Of a DNA stretch of 64,000 bases, positions 1-12,405 are shown piece after piece. The position numbers were made by a program, and so were the translations under genes. The notes under the pieces are model-generated. The model searched no databases. It was not told the origin of the DNA and was given only the letters and a program-made list of their open reading frames with translations. Origin of the DNA: Monarcha castaneiventris obscurior (taxonomy: Eukaryota; Chordata; Aves; Passeriformes; Monarchidae); the NCBI GenBank assembly GCA_026261815.1, contig JAMPIT010000890.1, positions 5,424,001-5,488,000 of the forward strand. Reading direction: 5' to 3'. Positions within the stretch are counted from its first letter, which is position 1, and every line of letters begins with the position of its first letter.

Positions 1-3000
1 ATCCATTGGAGCATCTGCCCAAGCCCAGCAGAGTACTCACACGTGGGCAGAGTAGCCTTGGGCACAAAAACTGATCCCCTGCTAGAAGAGGTAGGAAAAA
101 AGAAAATCCAGAAAGTGTTCTTCCATTTGTCAGCTGTCCTCAAGGGAATGGATCTTTCTTCTCTCAGATGCAGTATCTTCCTCCTCTGCTTTTCCTCATT
201 ACTTTGTGCTAGTTAAGACAGAGGAAAAGGAAGAGCTGTGTATCATACTTCATGCAACTTTTTAGGGTGCAGGGTTGTGTGCAGTTGTGTTCTTGAAGGC
301 AGTGTGCCACGCTGAACGCTGTGGGGCCACTGCATATGTAAACTTTCCATCAATGGGTTTTGCAAGCCTTTTGTCAGCGTCAGTAAATAAAGCTCCACAA
401 TCCCAACCGCCCCAAAAGCAGCGTGTGAACTTATGTTCACACACAGGATTCTGGCTCAGCTTCCCAAAATAATGGCATGTGTGAGCAGAGGGGAGAACTG
501 TTCAGATGTTTGATGTGAGGCCGACTTGGCCTTCGCCTGCAGTAAAAATAAATCATAGTTGCTCTCAAACACGTGGAAGGAGCTGTACACAATTTAGGAG
601 CTAATCTCACCTTGTCAATTCTCTGGCCCACAGCTCTTGAGTGGCACCAGCTTGTGGCTTTTGGTCTTCCAGCAGACATTTACCATGAGAAGGTTTTGCA
701 GGGTGATGTCTTTTGTGGCATAGACTCAGTGTAACTTTGCAGTCCACCAGTGTGTTAATGAGTTGATGCTGTCTGCATAGGTCATCCTTTTCTGTCACCT
801 CACCTGGAGTTATTGGAAAAAAACACACGAAAACAAGAAAAAAGGGCAAAAGAAAATGGGAATATATTTACTTTCAAATATTACTGTTTTTCTAGGGAGT
901 TTCAGAAGATGTTCTGAAATGCATTCGAAAATGCCTGTAGAAAATTAATTCCCGTGAGATGCATTTATGTGACAGGGAAGAGAAAAACAGCTGTGATATA
1001 ATCCTCCAATTGTATTAGGTTTGTGGGGTTTTGTGCTGCTTCTTTCAAGGCATGCCTAAACCTTCTTTTTTGCTATGTAAATACAACTTGCACCATCTTT
1101 CAGTAGAAGAAGAAATGATAAAAGGGATGCTGTAAGCAAAGGACGTGGCTGCCAAATATGAAAAGGGCAAAACTACAGCGAGGGAGGAAAGGGAGGGACC
1201 TGCAGGTTTTGTGCTTCCCACAGCCTTCCCGACTCCTGCAGTGCTCCGTTTGCCTTCGTGCATCAGCAGCAACATGTGTAAATAATTGTGCACGGAGTCT
1301 GGACGTGCTCAAGAGAGCGCTGGGATTGCTGCTGTTGAGCTGCTGGATTAGTTGTGCCTCACTTGGTCCAGCCCTGCATTAGGTGCAGCACGGGGAGCAG
1401 GCAGGGCCTCCTGGCCGCCGGCACCCTGTCCCATCTCCTTGAGCATCAGGCTCAGGAATGCAGAGCTCGCCAGAGAGTGAAGTCATCACGGTTTGCTTGG
1501 ACCTTGAGCGTGGAACTTGGAGCGCAGCCTCTCCTTCCAATTACGTGAGCAAGTGCTGGCTCGTAGCACGCGGCCGTCAGGCTGAACCTTTGCGTTGTGA
1601 CCCCAGGGGAGAGCTTGATGGATGTCTCCTGTCATCCCTTACCTCGCCAAAGCCAGTGAGCCTCACCCAGGAAATCCTGTCTGCTATTTCTGGTCGAGGG
1701 GCACCCCGTTATCTTCATTCGTGGGACAGAAAGTGCATGACATCTCTTAAAAAGTATTACTGAGTATACCAGGTCATAGGGTCAGAGACTTAGGTGCCAG
1801 AATTAAAAAAGTGAGAGAAAAAGTAGCAAATTGCCTTTCTTGCAATCAAAACTGCTTTTTGTGATAGGAAAACATTAGTCAGAGTCATTTGGGAAAGCAG
1901 TCTCCCACGTCTGGGAGCACCAGGAGGAGGTGAGCAGAGCACCTAAGCACATCATGGTTAGATGACACGTGGTGGACTTTCCTCATGGCAAATACAAAGT
2001 GCTGGTCACTTGTCATGTCACTACTTCAGGAAAGGGGAACAGACAGAAATGGGGGAAAAGACAGTCCATTATTTATGTGAGATTTTTTCCCCTATGAGCA
2101 GATCCCTACGGTGATTTTCCTTCCACCAAGCAAAAATCCACCTCCACAAGCCTGAGCTCTATGTAAAGGATGGGAAATAAAAGAGAGAAGGGAAAAACCT
2201 AAAAATTTCTATTTTCTTGCTAGTCAAATGTGCCCTGAGCAGAGAGAGATTCCTCTGGGAGTTGCAATTGCTCCCTTGTGTGTGCTGGAAATGTTTTGGG
2301 GTTTGTTTTTTTTATGACTGCAGCTCTAATCTGAATTATGGCAAAACTTAGTCTTCTGCTATTACTGCCAGCTCTCTAGATAGAGCAGGAAAGAAAAAAG
2401 TGAAGTATCACTTTGGGGTGTTTCTGGGGAAGAAATGTTTCCATAGCCATAAATTGCTTTCTTGGGAGCACTGAAAATTCCAATCCCAGTGCTGTGCTTC
2501 ATGGAATCAAAGTCTGCAAAGTCTTGGATTCGAAAGGAGTAAAAACTGAGTCTTACCCAAAAACTTTAACATCTTGATCTGGCAATAAATGGTAAAAACA
2601 AACAGTAAAAATAAAATAATTAAGTTTATACATTTCTAGTTGTAGTAGTGTTGGTGATTTTTAAAGGTGCTTGTCTTGGAGCAAAGATTGTCTTGTGAAA
2701 CATTATATGAAGAATCCCTCTGTTGAAGCAGTGCTGCAATGCTTCTTTCCCCGAAGTTAAAAATTCACAGTTTATTGGCAGCCTGAGTTAATCTGGAGGT
2801 GTGATCTCTGTTCTGTGCTGTAGGATTTAGGTGCTTTTGCACAGGTTGCAGTCTCTTCGTGGTTTTGCTTGGATTTGGGAATCATTTATATGTAAATGAT
2901 CCTGATCCCCTGTTCTTTTCGTCCTTACCAATTAACTTGGTTTTTGAAGCACGCAGTTGTCTGAGCAAGATTGGCAAACTTCCTGGTGAAAAACTGGGTG

Positions 3001-5230
3001 GTGTTATCGTGGTGATCATGATTGCTGGAGCTCATTACCAAATTGACTCTTTGAATAATCAAACCTTTGAACTCGGTTCAGTGGTATCCCATCTGTCTCA
3101 CTCCGTTAGGCAACTTGGAGGCAGCTCTTTCATGTCGTCTTACAACTTGTCCTGTGGAAATGGCGGATGTGTTTATTTTCAAAAGCAGCAAGAAAGCCCA
3201 GTGGAACAAGAAAAAAGTTGGAAGAACAAGCCCTCAAAGAGATTTTGACACTGGTGCCAGGGGCTTTATGAAAGATAAAACAGCTCATTTTTTTATGGCT
3301 AAAGGAAAATGCCATTAATTCCCTTGTGCCTAACTGCTACAGTAAACTTGCCAGAGCTATTCCAAAACCAGCATGCCGTGGGATATTCAATGATTTTCAG
3401 TGAAAACTGGGCTTCAAAATGCAGCTCTCCCACATGTGGATCAAGGGGAGCTCCGGGTCGCTCAGCATATGTTTCTATGTGCTCACACATGACTGTAAGA
3501 ATTATTTTAAACAGGGTTTGCTAGCTTTGACTTTGAAACTGCATCCACTTTATCTACTCAGTTCCTCTGCGCGTGGCATAGGTAATTTTGCAGAAGGAAA
3601 ATAACTTGTTATTACCAGAGTAAATGGGAAAAATTTTGCAGGTTGCTATCTACCAGGCTAATCTATATTATGAAGAAATAAAACATACTTGTGGGAAGTC
3701 CTGCTGTAGTAAAAATGTAGTATTTGCTGAAATTCTCTACAAATTTTAGTCCCCCATCAGGGGGAAATCATTGCTTGGTGACACAGTGCAGCTTTGAGCA
3801 GAAACTCGAAGAAATCTGTCAGGGTCTGCATGTTTTTGCATTGTAATTCTTGAAGTTCATTTAAACTCAGGCTTCATGGTGAAAGGGAGGTGGCAGGGGA
3901 AGGTTGGAAATCTGATCACTGAGCTTGGGAGACCTGTTTCAGATCAGTGTCCTAGTGCTCAGGTGAGTTAGTGTAGAAACTCCAATTCCTGTTGCTGGAC
4001 ATGGAGCGCCAGTGACAGAAGGCTTTTTTGTATGCTGGAAGAGGTGGGATGGTAGTGAGGTGTTATGGCATGGAAATTAAAGTGAGAATGGGTCAGACAA
4101 GCCTTTTCATATTGCTTCCTTACCTGCATTTCACAGTCAGCCCCAGCGTTTTCTCAGACAGGGATTGAGGGGGTAGTTGTGAATATCTGGCTTTTAACTG
4201 GAGTAAAAGTCTTGTGCTGAGAGAAAGTGGAGGGTGCTTGTCTTTGAGAGAGGCAAAGGAGATGGGAGAAGGCTTTTCCACGAGCTGTGTGTGACATGGC
4301 ATGATGTGGTGGTGGGGGAACAGCTGGGGCAGTCTGCTTCAGTTTCCCCACCTGATATTTCAGGTCAAGCCATAGACAAATCCATGTGAAGCTCCAGTCT
4401 GCACAAGCACCTTGGTCTAAACAGGAGGCTCAATAAGGTAATTGGAAGGTGGGCATCCTTCAATATTCCACACACCCTCAGTTCTTAGTGTGGCTATTGC
4501 AGGATGTACAGTGGGTTAATGCACTTTTAAAGCAGGTTCCCCACATCTTCCTGCTTGACTGCTCATTGCAGGTTTTCAATGAATTAGCCCACTGAACATT
4601 AAAGTCTCGAGGATTTGGCTGGGCTGATGTGCACCTTTGCTTGTGTCACGTGGCCTGCAAATCAAGGGGCCAGGCATTACTCTTGGGATGGAGCAGCAAG
4701 GCATGAACCTCAGAGAAAATTGATGGCTTGCTCCAGAGTAAAGCCTTGTGTTCACCCCTCTGTGCACTTCTGATTTGGGAATGGATTTGTAGTTTGTTTT
4801 TGGGTTTTGTTGGAGGTTTTTTATCACGCCATAGAAAATGCTTTCCTGACCAAACCAGCTGGGTCTTCAGCAACACTTAACAATTAAAAGCACTTCTGTG
4901 CTAGGTGTTCCCTAAAAGATGGAAAATAAGATTTTTACATTAAAATGCCAAGAAGAAAAATGGTGAGGGCATAAAGTGCTGCTTTATTTTCATCAAATGC
5001 TAGGTCTTTTGGAAAATCAGTTGTGCTCCAGTGGTCATTACCCCCCTGTGTGCTTCTCTCACTGTTTGCTCCAGCTTTGCTCTGAAAGGCGGCTCTGCAG
5101 AGAGCCTTGCCTTAGCTGTAGCTCCAGTTACACCCTGCAGGCCACCGGAGCCATCAGAGGGGACATCCTCAGGACCTGGGCATGAGTCCTGTTCCCTTCC
5201 TCTCCCTAAGCAGCTCTGCCTTTGTTTCAG
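1..5230 (+). other. ADGRL3: ADGRL3 intron (3' part), before window exon 1
   Basis: This is the end of an intron whose 5' part lies outside the window. It closes with a polypyrimidine stretch and the acceptor TTTGTTTCAG just before 5231. I looked for the preceding ADGRL3 exon (linker after the olfactomedin domain) and did not find it here. All open frames in this stretch are short (129 codons or fewer), on both strands, and resemble no protein I know, so I treat them as chance. No transposon with recognisable ends was seen. The part from about 1200 to 1640 is richer in G+C than the rest but carries no coding signal that I can support. Confidence 0.7.
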
Positions 5231-5536
5231 GAGTATCGACATCGGGGGCTCTGGGCCCGGGGAGCACCACGGCTAGCACCACGCCGCGGGTGGCTACCAG
5301 CACCACGGGCCGCACCACCACCACGGCGGCCTCAGGCAGGAGGAACAGGAGCACCAGCACCCCGTCTCCCATGGCAGATGTCCCCGAGGAAATGACCACG
5401 CACCTGCCCCCTGCCTCCTCCCAGCTGCCGCCGGCCGGAGCGGAGAGCTGCGACCCCATGGAAGCCCGCGACATTATGTGGTCTCGGACTCGGCAGGGCC
5501 AGGTGGCCAAGCAGCCGTGTCCCTTGGGCTCCATAG
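5231..5536 (+). CDS. ADGRL3: ADGRL3 window exon 1: Ser/Thr/Pro linker and start of HormR
   Basis: This exon encodes the O-glycosylation-type Thr/Ser/Pro stalk of latrophilin-3 followed by the N-terminal half of the hormone-receptor (HormR) domain. The stalk has many TT and TST runs and ends in the family-typical RRNRSTSTPSP, which contains an N-linked sequon (NRS). The HormR part starts at ESCDPMEARDIMW and runs to KQPCPLGSI, supplying the first two HormR cysteines. The acceptor is TTTGTTTCAG and the donor is ATAG/GTGAGT. The first two bases (GA) complete a codon begun in the upstream exon (phase 1) and the last G starts a Gly codon finished by the next exon. Compared with mammalian ADGRL3 from memory, the stalk is the most divergent part (PMADVPEEMTTHLPP against a related acidic segment). 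The exon is rich in G+C and CpG. In mouse Lphn3 exon numbering this would be about E12 (from memory). Confidence 0.93.
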
Positions 5537-7230
5537 GTGAGTCAAGGGTTGGGAGGACACAGCGGGCTGTCTCCACTTCCTCTGGTACCTTGGCAGTGTG
5601 CAGCCAGTACTAAAAACCTTGTGGGGTTGCGCTTGATGCGCTGGAAGAGCCTCTGCCTCCAGAAGTTGTGTACATTTACCTGGTTTTGCCTGTATTTGTA
5701 GCCTCTAGGCTCACTGATGTGTTGGTGGCTAATGCTTTGCTTGTTTTGCTAAGAGAGGGGACAGGGGAGGAAATCAACAAAACTTGTACTTTGAAGCTCC
5801 TGAACCCATGTGAGTGATTTTTCAAACTGCAGCCAGCATCCAGTGTGATTCAGCTGGGAAAGTGGGGTGGGAAACAAAGCCAAATCTTTCCAAATGGTTT
5901 ATTGCTTATTGGATTTTGCTCCTTTTCTTCTGCTCTTCCTGCAATTGTTTTCTTGAAAAATGTTGCTTTTGGAAATTTTCTGTTCAATTTGAAACATAAT
6001 CGAGTTAAGAATGGGTTTTGGCATACGGTTCATTTTGCTGTGTTTTAACAAATACAGTTTTCTAAAAATAGTTGTTTTTCATACTGGTCTTGGTGTCCAA
6101 CCCCAAAAGCTCACTTTCAAAGAAGAAATCTTAAAAGTGGAGGAAATTGCCTGAAAACAAGGGCTGAAGGGATCTGACTTGCAGAGAGACTCCCTGTTAA
6201 TTCTCCACTCCTGGAGAGCCACTCACACCTGTATATGTGAATACTGACTCACTCTGGAATTTGGTGAGGACAGACTGATAAAATATATGTTAAAGTATGA
6301 GGGTCATGGAAAGGCGTCAGTGGTGAGAATAGGTAAAGAACATTTTTGCTGTCTTTCCCAGCCCTACTTGATAAAATTAATGCAAAAAGTGTGATGTGGT
6401 TCCCAGAGATAGGAAAGGGTATTCTGAACCAAAGCTGTGAAAAGGAAAAAAAAAGATGAAAAAGGAAAAATAAGGCTGGATGCAAGGAGTCCTTTTCTAA
6501 GCACAAGAGCTAAGGACTGGATGAAAATGACTAAGGAAAAAATAATAGCCCAACTTATGGATAGGGGATGGCCATAAGCCTTTCCCATCTCTAATTTCAG
6601 TGATTCACGCCACTTGTTAAAAGCTGTGATATATTAGCAGTGATGCATTTCTCTTTGTCTGAAATGGTCTCAGGCATTTTTCTGTCTTTTCCAGCAGGGA
6701 TTGGGCAGCTCTTCCCAAGCAAAACTCTCCTCTAAAGTCCCTCTTGACAGCTGGGGGCTGACAGTAAACTCCAGCATTATATCTTGGCGTTTGTAGCATT
6801 CAAACTTTTGTGTGTTTCCACCCAAATGTTGTAATGATGATTCAGAGCCGTAAAATGTTCATAAAGCAGCAAGGAAGATGAGGCACAGGGTCTGATCCCA
6901 AATCACCAGTGGTGAGCCAGAGCATCCAAGGTGCTGGCTTGGAGTTTGAGATCTACTTCTGATTTCTTAGCACCTGGCAGCTTTCCTGCAAGTCCTTTGT
7001 CTGTAACTGCTGTTTGCCAAATTGGAAATAATGTTCCTACACAACATTGTGGGTCTTTTATGTCTTAGTGCCTTAAAGGACCAAGATGATGGGAGATTAG
7101 GACACTGAGATGACTCAGAAGTGTCCTACTCAAGACCTAAGCACTAATAAGCCCCCAGAAGCCTTCGACATGGGGCGCTGAGGGCAAAATGCAACCAGTA
7201 ACACTGAATACAGCGACTTTCCTATTACAG
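5537..7230 (+). other. ADGRL3: ADGRL3 intron between window exons 1 and 2
   Basis: The intron starts GTGAGT and ends CCTATTACAG. It is 1.7 kb of mostly AT-rich sequence. No transposon, RNA gene or open frame of interest was seen. There is a purine-rich stretch at about 6436-6475 (A-rich with AAGATGAAAAAGG). Confidence 0.8.
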
Positions 7231-7334
7231 GTGTTGCAACCTTCCGGTGTCTTGCGCCTGATGGTATCTGGGAACCCCAAGGACCTGATCTGAGCAACTG
7301 CTCTTCACCCTGGATCAACCACATCACTCAGAAG
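7231..7334 (+). CDS. ADGRL3: ADGRL3 window exon 2: C-terminal half of HormR domain
   Basis: This exon of 104 bases completes the HormR domain. Its product begins GVATFRCLAPDGIW, contains the highly conserved GPDLSNCSSPW segment and ends INHITQK. The two cysteines here pair with those of the previous exon in the family fold, and NCS in SNCSS is an N-glycosylation sequon shared by all latrophilins. The HormR domain sits directly before GAIN and forms one extracellular unit with it. The first two bases (GT) complete the Gly codon split with exon 1, and the exon ends in phase 0. The acceptor is CCTATTACAG. The donor AAG/GTAAAAAA lacks G at +5, so it looks weaker than most donors in this gene. Confidence 0.93.
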
Positions 7335-8499
7335 GTAAAAAAACCCTGCCCACGTGTTGACCGCTCTGAGTCTACACAGTGACCTTGCTCAGCTCCCTGG
7401 TTTTCTCACTCAAGGAACTCCAAAGGATCAACAGTCACACAGAAAGCATGAGCCGTGAGCATAGTAGTCAGGAACTGCAAGGAGAAAGCCAGTGTTTTAT
7501 GGAAATTAAGGCAAGGAACGTAAGGGAAGGCAAGTGAGAGGGACTGGAGAGTGGAATTGAGCTAGAGTGAATGACATTTCTTGTTCGTGGCAAGAAAAGG
7601 AAGAAGAGGGAGGAGGAGGTGGGTGGACATATGGAAAGTACTGAGTTGTTGAAAAAGGAAACACTCTTTCATGCGTCCTCAAGGATTTGTTCATGTCACG
7701 CAAGCACAGGATGAACCCCATAGTTAAGAAATCTTTACCAAAGAAAGGCAGGCTCAATGGGAAATGTTTGATTCATGCCCCTGACTTTCTGTTTTTAACT
7801 TCTGCCCAAATTAGAAAAAAACAATGGAATAGAAAACAATGCTGCAGTAATGCTTATCTTTTGACTCTTAAGTCCCTTGATGAATGTTTTCTAGCACTTC
7901 ATCATTTATCAGTGTTAAAAGTGCATTAACATGTGACAATAGAAGTTCAAGACAAGCAGAGCTTATTTGGTAGCAGTATGTTGAGCATTTTTGTTATTAA
8001 TGCACAATGGTGCTTTCAGCTGATTTCATTACAAACAGAGACCAGATGTGTGTTTACGCCATGGAGTCTGTGGGCTGAATCTTTATTACAGCAATTTGTG
8101 GGGATTTATTCACTCCTTTAGCCAGAGCGAGCGAGTCCTGGCGTTGCAAACGAGCTGTGCTGCTGCACAAGAGTGACACGGCACTCCTGAAGAGCCACTG
8201 GTCAGTGGGATGGGGTCGCCCCACAGTCTTGGACATTCTCCTCTCTGCCCCCATCTCAACTGAGACCTAATAATCTGTGAATTACTAGCACTGATCATCC
8301 CCATCTTGCTTCATCTGTGCTTAGACCCATCCCTCCACAAAGGAAAATGTCAATTAACGGGGGGCTGCTGTGATATGGCACAGCCACTACAGAGCCTGTG
8401 GTCCTTCTGTCCCTCTCCTGCTGTTCACCCAGCGAGCTGATGAATACAGGCTGCCTTTGCTGGTATTAGCAGCTGTGTGCAGCTCTTGTTTTATGACCT

Positions 8500-8740
8500 G
8501 GGTACTTACCCTGGAGGGGTTAATATTACTTACTCCAGCCATAATTCACCCAGGCAGCTGGGAGACCTCTTGCTGCTCCGTGAAGATGACTAGGCCGTTA
8601 GCCATTAGCAGAGGGAAATAATAGCCCGCACTGATGAAATCTCCATCAAGGTTAGGCTTATTTCATTTGAAACCCTAGCTATCATTTGCGTAACAAATGA
8701 GCCCCATTTAATTTGTTACGTGCTTTCAAAGCAGGCTAAA
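8500..8740. promoter_or_regulatory. Possible intronic enhancer with bZIP-like dyad
   Basis: The stretch has several TAAT/ATTA-type homeodomain cores (GTTAATATTAC, CATTAGC, AATAATAG) and a perfect 10-bp inverted repeat CGTAACAAAT (8689-8698) and ATTTGTTACG (8711-8720) around a 12-base spacer. The outer flanks give TTGCGTAAC and GTTACGTG, which resemble half-sites of the PAR-bZIP/C/EBP family (DBP, HLF, TEF, NFIL3). That this is a regulatory element is inference. No alignment was possible, and the motifs are short enough to arise by chance. Confidence 0.25.
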
Positions 8741-9045
8741 ATTGAACAGGCAGGTTTTCAGAAATGCCCAGCAGGTTACAATTGGGACTGGATTTATTTT
8801 TTTTCTGAAGGAATTTAGTTACGTTCAGCTTTGAATACCTTCTACCAGTTGGTAGAAAGACTTGGGGAATCTATGAGATGACCCTGGATCTAACCTGTTT
8901 GCCTGAGTGAAAATGTGTTGGGATCTTGGGATATGTGACCCAACCTCATTGAGAACTGTTACAAAACATCAAGACTTTTCAGGAATGACTTTTGAGGGGA
9001 AAGCCCTGCCAGGCTTGCCTAGGGGTTTGTGTTGGGGGTTGCATT

Positions 9046-10245
9046 CATTGAATCATTTTGATTGGAAAAGTCCTCTAAGATCATTGTGTTCAACCATTTA
9101 TCCAGCGCTGCTGTGTCCACCAGTCATCCATGTCCCTAAATGCCATGTCTGCATGTCTTTTAAATCCCTCCAGGAATGGTGACTCAACCACTTCCCTGGG
9201 CAGTCTGTTCCAATACTTGACGACTCTTCCCGTGATGAAATTTTTCCTGATATCCAATATAAACCTTCCCTGGTGCAACTTCAGGTGGTTTCTTTTTGTC
9301 CTATCATTTATTACCAAGAGAAGAGGCTGACACCCACCTTTCTACAACCTCCTTTCAAGTACTTGTAAAGAGGGGTGAGATCCTCCTGAGCCTCCTTTTG
9401 TCCAGGCTAAACATCCTCAGCTCCCTGAGCAACTCCTCAAAAGCCTTGTGCTCCAGACCCTTCCCCAGCTTCGTTGCCCTTCTCTGGATTCCCTCCAGCC
9501 CCTCAATGTCTTTTGTGTAGGGAGGGGCCCAGAACTGGACACAGCACTTGAGGTGTGGCCTCACCAGTGTCAAGTACAGGGGGACAATCTCTGCCCTGAT
9601 CCTGCTGGCCACACTATTGCTGACCCAGGCCAGGATGCCATTGGCTTTCTTGGCCCCCTGGGCACAGCTGGCTCGTGTTTTATGCTGGGCAGCTTTCCAG
9701 CTACCCTTCCCCTTCAGCCTGTAGCACTGAGTGGAGTTGTTGTGACCCAAGGGCAGGACCTGCACTTGGCGTTACTTGAACCTCACCCTGTTGGCCATGG
9801 CCCATCAGTCCAGCCTGGCCACATCCTGCACATGCCACGTGAGGGCACTCAACATGGTAATTGCATCACATTTTCAACTTCCAGTCCAGTGGGATATTCC
9901 CAGTTAGCCAGGACTGCTGATAAATGATGGAAAGTGGCTCAGCAAGCTCTTCTGCCAGCTCCCTCAGTACCCTTGGGTGGATCTCATCCAGCTCCAGGGA
10001 CCTGTGCATGTGTAAATGGTGTATCAAGTCACTGACCATTATTTTCTGGATTGTGGGGGTTTTCTTGTGCTCCCCATCCCTGTCTTCCAGCTCAGGGTGC
10101 TGGGTACCCTGAGGAACACTGGCCTTGCAATTAAAGACTGAGCCAAAGAAGGCATTAGCTACCACCTCAGCTGTTCCTCATTCTTTGACACTGTATTTCT
10201 TCCCTTGTACAATAAAGGATGGAGATTCTCCTTAGCCCTCCTTTA
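9046..10245 (-). mobile_element. CR1 LINE fragment, minus strand, internally deleted
   Basis: Read on the minus strand, the part from 10245 down to about 9866 encodes the CR1 ORF2 region before the reverse-transcriptase palm, with the typical HPRVLRELAEELAEPLS and IYQQSWLTG segments. The sequence then jumps near 9860 to the ORF2 C-terminal part (9765-9355; VLPLGHNNSTQ, IVPLYLTLVRPHL, FWAPPYTKDIEGLE, RRATKL) and ends in the 3' part near 9046 ([18 protein letters not shown]). The catalytic middle of the reverse transcriptase is missing, and the reading frame is broken between blocks, so this copy is dead. The 3' terminus lies at the low-coordinate end, with the typical 'lightly diverged' AATCATTTTGATTGGAAAAG tail sequence. 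It lies antisense to ADGRL3 within an intron. Confidence 0.9.
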
Positions 10246-12129
10246 GTTGTAAGTGTATTTAGAGAAACATATTTTATTCTCTTTTATGTAAACAGATAAA
10301 ATAGATAAAGTTCTAGCTGAGCTTTAACCCTGCTAATTTTCTCCCTGTATAACCTCACAACATGCTTTTAGTCCTCCTTAGTTGCCTGCCCCTTTTCTAG
10401 AGGCCACAAGCTCTCTCTTTCTTTTTTTTTTTTAAATTCCAGCCAAAGCTCTCTGTTCAGCCAGGTCAGTCTTACTCCCCACCAGCTCATCTTCTGGCAC
10501 ATGGGTATGTCCTGCCTATAAGATTCAGGAGGATCCTTACTGCAAATACAGTTTTAAATTACTTATGAAATAACCAACAGCCATTTGGTTTCCCTGCCCA
10601 AGCAAGAGGCTTGGAAATGATCACTGCACTTAAAGATGGAGACTGATTCATCCATAAATCAAGCACTGGTTTCTAACATCCCTGCTGTGGATGGGATGCT
10701 TCCCAAAGCCTGCAGATTTGCTCCAGCACCTCTCTGAAGATGAAAAAGGAGCCTTCCTCCTCTAAGTCAAGCCAGCTTCTCTTCTTGCTGCTGTGGGGGC
10801 AGCTAGAGGGAGCAGTGAGCCATCTGTGCTATGAGGACAGGGCTGGTTACACCCTGCAGCTCAGCTCTCCTGCATCCCCAGCTCTCCTGGGTCACCCAGC
10901 CCACTGCAGCTGCAGCTGACAAAATGGGTAGAAATACATTTTTGTCAGCCAGGGTTCATACCTGTTGAGCATGTCTTCATTCCTAGTCTGCTTTGTCTCC
11001 CAAAAATCTCCTGTCACCTGCTGGATCTAAACTGCTCAGGAAGAACGGTGATGTGTCCCCTGGAGGGATTTCAGCCAAGCCAGGAAGGATGGTAGGGAAA
11101 TGCTGTGCTTGCTTTCATATCTCTGTAGTGAAGTAAGAATGATTACTTACTTCTTCTCTTTCTCCTGCTGTGCTCAGGCTGTAGATTGGGTGTTTGCCTG
11201 CTTGCATCATGGTATTAGGTTTTACAGCCATTTCCTAGCTTCCATTAGAGTTATTGTGCTTGATGGAAGATCAGAACAAATGTTCTCCTCAGCAATTCAT
11301 TGGCCTCCTGACATTTACTTTAACTTTATTGTTGGTGCCTACCATGCCCTCGTAACGGAGCGGGAGAATAAACTTGCCACTGCAATTGAATTATGCACTG
11401 CTACCTGGGTTATTTCTGGAGTCAAGCTGTAACAGGAAGCAAAAAGGTCAGCTTTGGATGCATTGCATCATCCTGATCATGAGGTCACGCGTTCAGTCTC
11501 AGCCTGTTTGTTTTGCCTCTTGCTTTCATCAGTGCCATCCTTAGCACAGAGTGTGACTTGCCTGAAGTCATCTCTTCCTTGCTGCAGCTTTCAGTTGTGG
11601 GTGCTGCCTGGGAGGACAGGCACTGCTATGCTCGGCTTCAGGCCTCTGGAAGAGAGAAGGGCCTCTTTTGTAGCAGAACAGAAAAATTTGTGTCCTTCAC
11701 AAATGCACAAAAAGCCTCAAACTGTAAATCTAAAGCATGTGCCACCCATGCCCTCCTGAGTGGCCTGGATCATGTATTCCCAAGGAGCAGGTGAACCTGA
11801 GGGTTCATAGCACCTTGCTGAGGTCTTGTAGATCTGCTTGTGTGTGTTACAGGGAGAGGGAGGTTTTGTGTAGGACATCCCCACATCGTCATGTCCAGGT
11901 CTGAGGGTGCAGTTACAGTCCTGATGACAGTGGGATGAAATCCTCCATCCAAGCTGCTTTTGGCAGTCTGTTTTCAGAACACCTGAAAACCTCTGTTTCG
12001 GGGTAGATGCTGCAGAGGGTAGCTTATTAAAGGGTCATTAAATGCAGTTTAAGTTGTTTGAATGCCATAGTTTCAAAGCCACTTTTTCAGTGTTCTCTAG
12101 ATCTGCTGTACTCTATGGAGAGCGTTGTC

Positions 12130-12405
12130 TCTTCTCCCAGGCAGCTGGCAAAAGGACAAGAGGACACAAGCTGTGCCAGGGGAGATTTAGGTGTTTACAT
12201 CAGGAGGCATTTCTTCATAGAAGGGGTGATTGGGCACTGCATTGGGCTGCCCAGGGAGGTGGTGGAGTCACAGTTCCTGGAGGTGTTTAAGGAAAGGCTG
12301 GATGTGGTACTCAGTGCCATGGTCTGGCTGACATTTTGGTCTTTGGTCACAGGTTGGACTTGGTAATCTCAGAGGTCTTTTCCAACCTAAATGATTCTGT
12401 GATTC
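12130..12405 (+). mobile_element. CR1 LINE 3' end, plus strand
   Basis: This is a 5'-truncated CR1 tail. On the plus strand it has the end of ORF2 (AGGAGGCATTTCTTCATAG, then GCCCAGGGAGGTGGTGGAG, which encodes GLPREVVES) followed by the 3' end ATGATTCTGTGATTC. A run of 12 A follows at 12406-12417. The ORF2 tail is frameshifted relative to full CR1 copies: two overlapping frames each match part of it. The 5' limit is approximate. Confidence 0.88.
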
